Source: Planctomycetota bacterium
GTDB taxonomy: Bacteria > Planctomycetota > Planctomycetia > Pirellulales > Pirellulaceae
Length of the DNA: 45,155 nt
Direction of reading: 5' to 3'
Assembly (NCBI GenBank): GCA_014381825.1
Contig: JACNKX010000085.1
Coordinates: 1-45,155, forward strand
The notes beneath the pieces were generated by a model. That model was not told the DNA's origin. It was given only the letters and a program-made list of their open reading frames with translations, and made no database searches. Shown here piece by piece: positions 16,188-24,391 of this stretch (position 1 is the stretch's first letter; each line of letters starts with the position of its first letter). Both the position numbers and the translations under genes were made by a program.

Positions 16188-19100
16188 ATGAATCGTTTTG
16201 CAGCACTTGCGATCACCCCAGTAGTCGCGGCAGTGATCACGCTCGCGACGAGCCTCGAAGCGAACGAAATCGGATTTATCGAGGACTTTGCACTGGCGAA
16301 AGATCGCACCGAAGCGTTGAAGCGACTGATTCCTGGGTCGGAAGAGTATTACTACTTCAACTGCTTGCATCTGCAAAATACGGAGAAGTTCGATCAAGTC
16401 GAGGAGCTGCTCGCGGCTTGGATCAAGCGATACAACTACACCCCGCTAGTGCGGCAGATTCAGACGCGGCAGGCGTTATTGACTTACGAACGCGAGCCCG
16501 AGAAATCGCTCGAGTTTATTCGCCGTCAATTGGGCATCGAGTTCAATCACCAGCGCGAGACGCTGGGCGAGAAGCCGAATCTACCGACGCAGCTCAACCA
16601 GAAATTGATCAGCCGTGAACATCTCTCCCAGATCGCAAAGGTCAACCACAAGGATCTAAGTGGTTTCACCGACGCGGCGCTCGATTGGCTCGTCGCAACC
16701 GATCTCGATCCAGATCGCCGACGTCATTTGTTACAGCGTCTTGCGCGGCCCGACCATCCAAATCTCGCGAAGCTGATCGTCGACGACTTGAACTATCGGA
16801 ACAGCAAGCCATTTGGATCGATGGCGATTCACACTCAGCTCCTGACGGAACAGCTTGACGAGTGCTTGCGACTGAAGCCGGATTTGCTCAATCAAGCGAA
16901 CTTCGTAAACGCGTATCTCAGTAAGCTGCATCCGAGCGACGACGTCGAGTGGCAACATGAGACGGACGAGTACGAAGCGTATCTCGATCGGATGTGGCGA
17001 TTCGTGTCGCGATTGGCTCCGGTTCATAACTCGTTGAAGACGCACGTCCTGTTCCATCGCCTGACGTTTGATCGCGCGAGAGGCAGCCACGACAAAGACC
17101 GCTTTATGACGTACATCCGGCTGCCGCGAAACGTCGCGTACATCGAGCCAAAGTTTTTGCAGTCGAATGAGAATCGGCGTTACGCTGCCGATCTGAACGC
17201 AAACTTTGAAGCGTTCACGTTGCTACCACCTGTCCGAAACGACGAGCCACTCATTCGGAGCTACTTTCACCACTTTTTTGTGAACGAGACGGCGACGAAG
17301 CCTTACGAACCGTTTATCAGCGATACCTACCTGCGTCACAATCTCGCCGAGACGAAGATCGTGAACGGGCTTGGCGAACCAGAGCAATGGTACTCGCTGC
17401 TGCCGCCAGATCGTTATCAAGCGTTAAAAGATCGGATTGACTTGGACTTCGCACCGACGAATCCCAAGTTCTTCACCGCGAACGACCCGGTCAGTCTCGA
17501 CTTGCATGTCAAGAACGTCGAGACGCTGATCGTTCGTGTCTTCGAGATCAACACGAAGAATTACTATCGCGAGCATAAACGCGAAGTGAACGCCGATATC
17601 AACCTCGACGGGATGGTCGCGAACAACGAACAGACGTTTGCGTACAAGGAACCACCGCTCCGTCGCGCTCGCCGACACTTCGACTTTCCCGCATTAACCA
17701 AGCCGGGCGTCTACGTCGTTGACTTCATCGGCAACGGCATGAACAGCCGCGTTGTCGTCCGCAAAGGACAGCTTCGCCATCTGGTCCAAACCACGAGCTC
17801 GGGCCAGTTGTTTACCGTGTTGGACGAGAAGAACGAGCGCGTGCAAGACGCTTCGATCTGGCTGGCGGGGCATGAATACCTGCCCGAGGAAGACGGCAGG
17901 ATTCTGGTGCCTTTTTCGACACAGCCCGGTCGACAGCCGATTATCTTATCACGAGGTGACTTTTCCTCGTTGGCGTTCTTTCAACATCAGGCGGAAAACT
18001 ACCAACTTGCCGCTGGTATCTATGTCGATCGCGAGTCGCTGCTGAAGCGGACCATTGTGCCTGTCGTGGTCCGACCGGGTTTGTACTTGAATGGCAGTCC
18101 GGTTGGCATTGCTGATTTGGAAGATGTTCGCTTGACGATCGCGTCGGTCGATCACGATGGTGTTTCGTCGACGAAAGAAGTGAAAGACTTCAAGCTGTTC
18201 GAGGATCGCGAATCAATCTATGAGTTCCAAGTTCCGCCTCGGCTCTCGCAACTCACGTTCACACTGCAAGCCAAGATTCAGAGCTTGAGTCAGAGCAAGA
18301 AGATCGATCTACAAGCTGCAGACACCTATCAGCTAAACGAGATCGATAAGAGCGAGAAGGTTGCCTGTTTGTACTTTGCCAAGATCAACGATGTCTACGT
18401 CGTCGAGTCACGAGGAAAGTCCGGAGAATCGCGGCCAGATCGACCTGTGGTCCTATCGTTACAGCATCGGGATTTCAGCTTCCCGATGACCGCGACGGTT
18501 CAAACCGATCACACGGGCACCGTCGCACTTGGACCGCTCGAAGGCGTCGTGTCGGTCACGGCGACCGATCCTGACGGCACAGCGCAATCGTGGAGCCTGT
18601 CGCGTGACGAGTACTCCTATCACCAATCGATTCACGCTGCTGCCGGTGCCACGATTGAGATCCCTTACATGGGCGCGCGTGACAAGCCAGCGCGTGATGA
18701 GCTTTCGTTGCTGGAAGTTCGCGGCAAGACTTTCGTGGCCGATCGTTTTAACGCGATACGGTTCAAGGGTGGCATGCTCCAACTGCGCGGCTTGCCACGG
18801 GGTGATTACGACCTGCTGCTGAAAGATCGCGGCCATAGCTTTAGGGGGCACCGCATTCGTGTTCGCGTTGCGGATGGTAAGGTTAACGAAGGCTATGCGC
18901 TGGGAAGTTCGCGTCATCTCGAATCACGACGCGCGAAGCCATTGCAAATCGCGAGTATCGAACGTGCTGAAGATCAGCTTCGAATTCTTGTCAACAACAG
19001 CACGAAGTTCTCGCGCGTCCACATCTACGCGACGCGATATCGGCCCGCCTTTTCGGTGTTCAGCAAACTCGTTGGCGTCGTCGATCCCGAACCGTACCAG

Positions 19101-22100
19101 GTCGATCCAGGGCAGATGACTTCATTGTATGTGGCGGGAAGGAGCATCGGAGACGAGTATCAATACATCATCGATCGCCGCTATGCGAAGAAGTACCCCG
19201 GCGTGCTCGTCGAGCGGCCGAGCGTTTTGTTGAATCCGTGGGCAGTGCGCAAGACGGAATCGGGGAAGCAGGATGCTCAGACCGGCGACGATTTCGCCCC
19301 GTCTGCTGAACCATCAAGCGAGATGTCGCAACGAGCTGCGGCTGCAGCGGCACAGGTTGCTCGGCGTGGCGACTTCGCCAACCTCGACTTTCTCGGCGAA
19401 GCTTCGGTAGTTCTCGCGAATCTGCAACCGGACAAGGACGGAATCGTCGTGATATCGCTCGACGAACTAGGATCGCATCAGGACTTGCATATCGTAGCCG
19501 TCGACCCGCAAAGCACCGTCTATCGGAACGTGTCATTAGACGAGAAGCCGATGAAGCTTGTTGACCAGCGGCTGTTAACCGGACTTGATCCTGAGCGGCA
19601 CTTCACGCAACAGAAACGCGTTAGCGTCGTCGCGAAGGGTGAGCAGTTCGTGCTGCCCGACATCGCGACATCACGATTCGAAGCCTACGACACGCTTCCT
19701 CGCGTGTACTCGGTGTATGCGACGCTAAGCGGCGATCCGAAGTTGGCCGAATTTCGCTTCATTCTCAACTGGCCGAATCTCAAGACCGCTGAAAAGCAGG
19801 CATTGTACTCGAAGTATGCCTGCCACGAACTGAACTTCTTCCTGCTGAAGAAGGATCGCAAGTTCTTCGACCAAATCGTACGGCCCTATCTCACCAACAA
19901 GCGTGACAAGACGCTGCTCGATGATTGGCTGCTGCAGTACGATCTTGAGGAGTACTTGCGAGCGTGGAATTACTCGCGGCTCAACATCGCCGAGCGAATC
20001 TTGCTATCGCAACGAGTCGCCGACGATCGGCAGCACACAACGCGCGACGTCCTTGATCAGTTTTCGCTGCTCACGCCCGACACGAATCGACTGAACCAGC
20101 TATTCCTCACCGCGGTTAAAGGACGTGCGCTGGAAGCGAGCGACCATTGGGGCTTTGAAGCTGCCAAGGATGGATTTATTTCTAACCTGATGGATGTAGA
20201 TATGGATGTAGATGTAGAAGCGTCTTCCGTGCCGTTGATGCGCGGGCGAGCCGGTGTGGCCTATGGAGGTGCCGCAGCACCTGCAGGTGCTGCGGCCGAC
20301 AAGCTATTCGGAGCCGTACCTGCCGCTGACGATTCTTCCGAAAGCGAATTGATCGCGGGCAAACCAGCAGCGAAACGTCGCGCTCTCAGCGTTAGACCTC
20401 GCATTGCGCGCGAGAGAGCGTCAGTCGCTGGTGATTATTTATCTTACTACTCTCGCTTGGGTCGTAAGAGCGGCAGGGTTCGCGCTCTGTATGAATTGCT
20501 CGACAAGACCCAGGAATGGGCCGAGAACAACTATTACCACTTGCCGATAGAACAACAGCTCGCCGGACTCGTGTCCGTCAATGCTTTCTGGCGCGACTAT
20601 GCGGAGCATGATCCTCGTCAACCGTTCCGCTCGACGAACTTCGCGGATGCCTCGCGAAACTTTACAGAGATGATGTTGGCGTTGTCGCTTCTCGATTTGC
20701 CATTTGAGTCGGCAGAGCATGCCACAGATTTCGCCGATGGTAAGATGACGCTGACGGCTGGCAGCCCGATGATCGTCTTCCACGAGGAAATTCGAGAGGC
20801 GAGCGAAGTCGTCGAACAAACACCGATTCTGGTCAGCCAGAACTTCTTTCGTCACAACGATCGCTATCGGCAAATCAACAACGAGCGGCTGGACAAATTT
20901 GTGACCGACGAGTTCCTCGTCCACACGGTCTACGGCTGTCAAGTTGTCCTCACGAATCCAACATCGTCGCCTCAGAAGCTTGACGTTCTGTTACAGGTCC
21001 CGCTCGGTGCTATCCCGGTGTTGAACGGTCACGAGACGCGCAGCGTGCAGCTCGATCTTCAGCCTTACAACACACAAACGGTCGAGTACCACTTCTACTT
21101 CCCAGCCGCAGGTCGCTATCCACACTATCCCGTTCATATCGCGAAGAACGAACAATTGTTGGCTCACGCTGATGCGACGACGCTGACAGTTGTTGAGAAG
21201 TTGAGCCGCATCGATCGCGAATCGTGGCCTTACCTCTCGCAGTATGGTTCTGCAGAAGACGTTCTGGAGTACCTTCGCCAGAACAATCTTCATCAAACGA
21301 ACTTGGACAAGATCGCGTTTCGTATGGGAAACAAGGCGTTCTTCCTAGAAGTTGTCGAGCTGCTCGAACGACGGCACGCGTACAATCACACGCTGTGGTC
21401 GTACGGCATTAAACACAACGACATGCCGGCGATCAGCCAATACCTGCAACACGCTGATGGCTTCGTACAACTATGTGGTGCCGCAATTGATACTCCGCTG
21501 CTTCGCGTCGACCCAATCGCCAGGCATTCGTATCAGCACCTGGACTACCGTCCGTTGGTCAACGCCCGAGCACATCAACTCGGGCGAAGGCGTCAGATCC
21601 TGAATGCTCGACTGCATCAGCAGTACCACCAGCTGCTTACGATCCTGAGCTGCGGACGAGATCTCAGCCAAGACGACTTGATGGCCGTTACGTATTACCT
21701 GTTGCTTCAGGATCGCGTCGCCGAAGCGATGGACTTCTTCAGCCGTGTGAACGCCGCCGACCTAACGACGTCGCTTCAGCACGATTACTTTACCGCTTAC
21801 TTGAATCTATATCGAGCCGATACCGACGCGGCGCGAGAGATAACGTCACGCTACGCAGGCTATCCCATTGATCGCTGGCGGAACGCGTTCGTTTCGATCG
21901 ATCGACAGCTGGACGAGATCAGCAGCGGCGACGTCGAACTCGTTGATCCGGAGAATCGCGACCAGCGTCAGGCCGAGTTAGCTGCAACCGCGCCGTCGTT
22001 CGACTTGAAGGTCGAGGCGAAGAAGGTTCAACTAGACTACCAGAACTTAGAGCGCGTGCTTGTCAACTACTACCTGATGGACATCGAGTTGCTATTTAGC

Positions 22101-22565
22101 CGCAATCCATTTGTACAGCATTCGTCGGGGCAGTTTTCACAGATTCTCCCAAACTTGACCGACACGATCGAGTTGCCCGCGCGCGGCAAGAAGTTCGAGT
22201 TCGCCTTGCCAAACGAACTTCTGAACCGCAACGTACTAGTCGAACTTGTCGGTGCGGGACAAACAAAGTCGCAGGCTTATTTCTCGAACTCGTTGTCCGT
22301 ACAGTTGATCGAGAACTACGGTCAGTTGCGAGTCACCGCAGCGGGCACTGGAAAACCCTTGTCAACGGTTTATGCCAAGGCGTATGCTCGGATGAAGGAT
22401 GGTTCGGTACGTTTCTTCAAGGATGGCTACACCGACTTGCGTGGCCGCTTTGATTACTCGTCGCTTAACACGAACGAACTTGACAACGTCGAGCGATTCG
22501 CCCTGCTGATCCTGAGCGAAGAACACGGAGCCATCGTGCGAGAGGCAACTCCGCCGAAACGGTAA
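16188..22565 (+). CDS. Giant exported protein, alpha-2-macroglobulin-like layout, no thioester
   Basis: This 2125-residue protein is of unknown function. ATG 16188 is chosen because AAGGAG lies eight bases upstream; ATG 16182 is too close to it. It has a signal peptide (MNRFAALAITPVVAAVITLATSLEA). The first 430 residues are helical and repeat-like. From about residue 440 come beta-rich stretches resembling macroglobulin domains (FTANDPVSLDLHVKNVETL, KPGVYVVDFIGNG, VVRPGLYLNGSPVG). A low-complexity linker near residues 1335-1390 (MDVDMDVDVE, then Ala/Gly-rich) separates a C-terminal part of alternating helical and beta segments. The GCGEQ thioester of classical alpha-2-macroglobulins was not found. 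A secreted or periplasmic scaffold or protease-trap-like role is inference only. The neighbours give no direct clue. Confidence 0.8.
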   Translation: MNRFAALAITPVVAAVITLATSLEANEIGFIEDFALAKDRTEALKRLIPGSEEYYYFNCLHLQNTEKFDQVEELLAAWIKRYNYTPLVRQIQTRQALLTYEREPEKSLEFIRRQLGIEFNHQRETLGEKPNLPTQLNQKLISREHLSQIAKVNHKDLSGFTDAALDWLVATDLDPDRRRHLLQRLARPDHPNLAKLIVDDLNYRNSKPFGSMAIHTQLLTEQLDECLRLKPDLLNQANFVNAYLSKLHPSDDVEWQHETDEYEAYLDRMWRFVSRLAPVHNSLKTHVLFHRLTFDRARGSHDKDRFMTYIRLPRNVAYIEPKFLQSNENRRYAADLNANFEAFTLLPPVRNDEPLIRSYFHHFFVNETATKPYEPFISDTYLRHNLAETKIVNGLGEPEQWYSLLPPDRYQALKDRIDLDFAPTNPKFFTANDPVSLDLHVKNVETLIVRVFEINTKNYYREHKREVNADINLDGMVANNEQTFAYKEPPLRRARRHFDFPALTKPGVYVVDFIGNGMNSRVVVRKGQLRHLVQTTSSGQLFTVLDEKNERVQDASIWLAGHEYLPEEDGRILVPFSTQPGRQPIILSRGDFSSLAFFQHQAENYQLAAGIYVDRESLLKRTIVPVVVRPGLYLNGSPVGIADLEDVRLTIASVDHDGVSSTKEVKDFKLFEDRESIYEFQVPPRLSQLTFTLQAKIQSLSQSKKIDLQAADTYQLNEIDKSEKVACLYFAKINDVYVVESRGKSGESRPDRPVVLSLQHRDFSFPMTATVQTDHTGTVALGPLEGVVSVTATDPDGTAQSWSLSRDEYSYHQSIHAAAGATIEIPYMGARDKPARDELSLLEVRGKTFVADRFNAIRFKGGMLQLRGLPRGDYDLLLKDRGHSFRGHRIRVRVADGKVNEGYALGSSRHLESRRAKPLQIASIERAEDQLRILVNNSTKFSRVHIYATRYRPAFSVFSKLVGVVDPEPYQVDPGQMTSLYVAGRSIGDEYQYIIDRRYAKKYPGVLVERPSVLLNPWAVRKTESGKQDAQTGDDFAPSAEPSSEMSQRAAAAAAQVARRGDFANLDFLGEASVVLANLQPDKDGIVVISLDELGSHQDLHIVAVDPQSTVYRNVSLDEKPMKLVDQRLLTGLDPERHFTQQKRVSVVAKGEQFVLPDIATSRFEAYDTLPRVYSVYATLSGDPKLAEFRFILNWPNLKTAEKQALYSKYACHELNFFLLKKDRKFFDQIVRPYLTNKRDKTLLDDWLLQYDLEEYLRAWNYSRLNIAERILLSQRVADDRQHTTRDVLDQFSLLTPDTNRLNQLFLTAVKGRALEASDHWGFEAAKDGFISNLMDVDMDVDVEASSVPLMRGRAGVAYGGAAAPAGAAADKLFGAVPAADDSSESELIAGKPAAKRRALSVRPRIARERASVAGDYLSYYSRLGRKSGRVRALYELLDKTQEWAENNYYHLPIEQQLAGLVSVNAFWRDYAEHDPRQPFRSTNFADASRNFTEMMLALSLLDLPFESAEHATDFADGKMTLTAGSPMIVFHEEIREASEVVEQTPILVSQNFFRHNDRYRQINNERLDKFVTDEFLVHTVYGCQVVLTNPTSSPQKLDVLLQVPLGAIPVLNGHETRSVQLDLQPYNTQTVEYHFYFPAAGRYPHYPVHIAKNEQLLAHADATTLTVVEKLSRIDRESWPYLSQYGSAEDVLEYLRQNNLHQTNLDKIAFRMGNKAFFLEVVELLERRHAYNHTLWSYGIKHNDMPAISQYLQHADGFVQLCGAAIDTPLLRVDPIARHSYQHLDYRPLVNARAHQLGRRRQILNARLHQQYHQLLTILSCGRDLSQDDLMAVTYYLLLQDRVAEAMDFFSRVNAADLTTSLQHDYFTAYLNLYRADTDAAREITSRYAGYPIDRWRNAFVSIDRQLDEISSGDVELVDPENRDQRQAELAATAPSFDLKVEAKKVQLDYQNLERVLVNYYLMDIELLFSRNPFVQHSSGQFSQILPNLTDTIELPARGKKFEFALPNELLNRNVLVELVGAGQTKSQAYFSNSLSVQLIENYGQLRVTAAGTGKPLSTVYAKAYARMKDGSVRFFKDGYTDLRGRFDYSSLNTNELDNVERFALLILSEEHGAIVREATPPKR
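20190..20213 (+). repeat. Two tandem 12-base repeats in the giant gene
   Basis: ATGGATGTAGAT occurs twice head to tail, followed by a partial copy (GTAGA). In frame this encodes the MDVDMDVDVE start of the low-complexity linker. Such slippage-prone repeats can vary in copy number without breaking the frame. Confidence 0.8.
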
Positions 22566-22675
22566 GCGTACCATGTGGGCCAATAGCCGATCAACGCACA
22601 AATGGAGTAAAAGGATACGAGAAGTTGCGTGGCGGCAGTGCTTCGTTGCCTTCTGTTCGAATCAAATTCAGCGGT

Positions 22676-24391
22676 CTACAGAGGAGATTGCTGGACCGTT
22701 TCGATTTCGTCTTCGGTGATCGCGTAGATGTGAAAAACAAGGCGGTCGATCTCTCGATCCGCCTTCGCGTCCATCGGTCGAAGTCTATCAACCAACTTGA
22801 TGATTCTGTCTCGAATGATCACGGACTCCTGATCATCCTCATCCACTCGACGAATTGGCAGCTTCGCCAACTGACTCTTATTGATCGCCAAGTACCCGCC
22901 GGCCAAACGTTTTGCTTGAAAACGCGTGCGAAGCAGGTAGGACATGAGTTTCGAGTTCAAGATGCCTAATAGGTATCGCCAGTCCTCTGCCAGATCTGCG
23001 ACCGCGTAAACTTGTACTCCTAGTGCCAATCCACCGGGATCAAACGCGGCTTCCAGACGGCGACCCATTCCCGCAATGACGATCTTCGGACTAGCGAACA
23101 GACTTCGCTTGTTCGTCGAGATGATATCCGTATCGACCGCGAGAACTGGTTGCGTGAATGTCCGTTTCATGAACCTGACGTTGCCAAGAGTGATCGAGTA
23201 ACGATCGACGTTGCCGCTGACAACGAAGTCGAACTCGCTGTCTTCATTCTCGCGATTCTGTTCACGCAACGTCTCGGCCAATTGCTCGGCGCAAAATCCC
23301 GTCGTTCCACTGTGGATCGAACCACATCGGTCCAGCGGTCGCGTCGCCACACGAGCCTCGACGTCGAGCCCGTTGTAGAGTGCTATTCCCGTTTCGGCCG
23401 ACCAGGCGGCTTGCCGAACGACGTGCGAATATCCCGTCGTCGCGAGATCGTCCGCTTTAAGAATTTGAACCGTGTGTTCTTGCGCAGCCAGACGTTTGGT
23501 CCAAGTGACGATATACGGATAGACGTTGGCACCATTGAACAGCTTTAGATCAGAGACATCGGTGATCGTATCTATCGTCGTCTCGGTTAGCAGTAACTCG
23601 CGACATGGTCGAGCGTAGTCGAGTGTCGCGATCTTGTTCGGTACGATCAGGCCCGCGCGCCCTCCTTCGCGAAGTAATTCGTGTGACCGTTCGATGAACA
23701 GCACGTACAAGTCAAAAGCTCCACGTGCGCAACGATACTTCTCTCGATAATACTGCTTAACCGTTTCACCCTGTTCTTGCTTGACGAGTCGTGCATTTAC
23801 GTAGGGCGGATTTCCGACGATGACGTCGAAGCCTCCGGCAGCGATCACCGAAGGAAACTCCGTCTCCCAATCGAACGTATGGATATCGCAGCGAGGTTGA
23901 AAGTCGGAACTGATTAAGCTGTTACCACAGCGCAGATTTTCCAAAATTGGCGATGCCGATTGCATCTCGGCATGCATCTTTCTGAGAAGGGACTGTTTTG
24001 CGAGGCCCAACGCATGCCCGTCGATGTCGACTCCGAAGATGTGGTCGCAAAGAATCCGTTGTCGTTCACGGATCGTCAGTTCGAGCCGATCTTCGACTTG
24101 GCATATCGTAGCGTGGGGTTGGTTCGACCATGTCTCAGGTTCATGCTCGGAGTACCATTGCAAACACCAATCGAGCAGAAACTGATAGGCGCCAAGCGGA
24201 AAATTCCCAGTGCCACACGCTGGATCCAGGATCGTCAGCGGATGCGAGTCATAATCACGCTCCCAGCTGTGCGTTCGACCAGCGAGTTGCATGGGCGACT
24301 TGCCTTCGAGCAACGGACTAAGCGTGGTTCGCACGATGTAATCGACAACCGGACTCGGCGTGTAATAGACACCTTTCGCCTTGTCCGTCAT
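22676..24391 (-). CDS. N6-adenine DNA methyltransferase, Eco57I/TaqI-like, N-terminal part missing
   Basis: This 571-residue protein has motif X (KGVYYTPSPVVDYIV, residues 6-20), motif I (LDPACGTGNF, 55-64), the catalytic NPPY (194-197), and a C-terminal TaqI-like target-recognition region (LLGILNSKLMSYLLRTRF, then AINKSQLAKLPI). It should methylate adenine in DNA. Type IIG enzymes with this core usually carry several hundred residues before KGxYYTP, including the nuclease domain; those are absent here. The ATG overlaps the stop of the upstream MMPL gene in ATGA, implying translational coupling, so the short N-terminus looks real rather than a start error. A longer open frame to 24589 only overlaps MMPL coding sequence. 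No separate restriction nuclease is visible, so it may be an orphan methylase. Confidence 0.87.
   Translation of the reverse strand: MTDKAKGVYYTPSPVVDYIVRTTLSPLLEGKSPMQLAGRTHSWERDYDSHPLTILDPACGTGNFPLGAYQFLLDWCLQWYSEHEPETWSNQPHATICQVEDRLELTIRERQRILCDHIFGVDIDGHALGLAKQSLLRKMHAEMQSASPILENLRCGNSLISSDFQPRCDIHTFDWETEFPSVIAAGGFDVIVGNPPYVNARLVKQEQGETVKQYYREKYRCARGAFDLYVLFIERSHELLREGGRAGLIVPNKIATLDYARPCRELLLTETTIDTITDVSDLKLFNGANVYPYIVTWTKRLAAQEHTVQILKADDLATTGYSHVVRQAAWSAETGIALYNGLDVEARVATRPLDRCGSIHSGTTGFCAEQLAETLREQNRENEDSEFDFVVSGNVDRYSITLGNVRFMKRTFTQPVLAVDTDIISTNKRSLFASPKIVIAGMGRRLEAAFDPGGLALGVQVYAVADLAEDWRYLLGILNSKLMSYLLRTRFQAKRLAGGYLAINKSQLAKLPIRRVDEDDQESVIIRDRIIKLVDRLRPMDAKADREIDRLVFHIYAITEDEIETVQQSPL

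Noticed and set aside
16188-22565. Classical thioester alpha-2-macroglobulin
   Set aside because: No GCGEQ-type motif anywhere in the protein; only a loose domain-pattern similarity.
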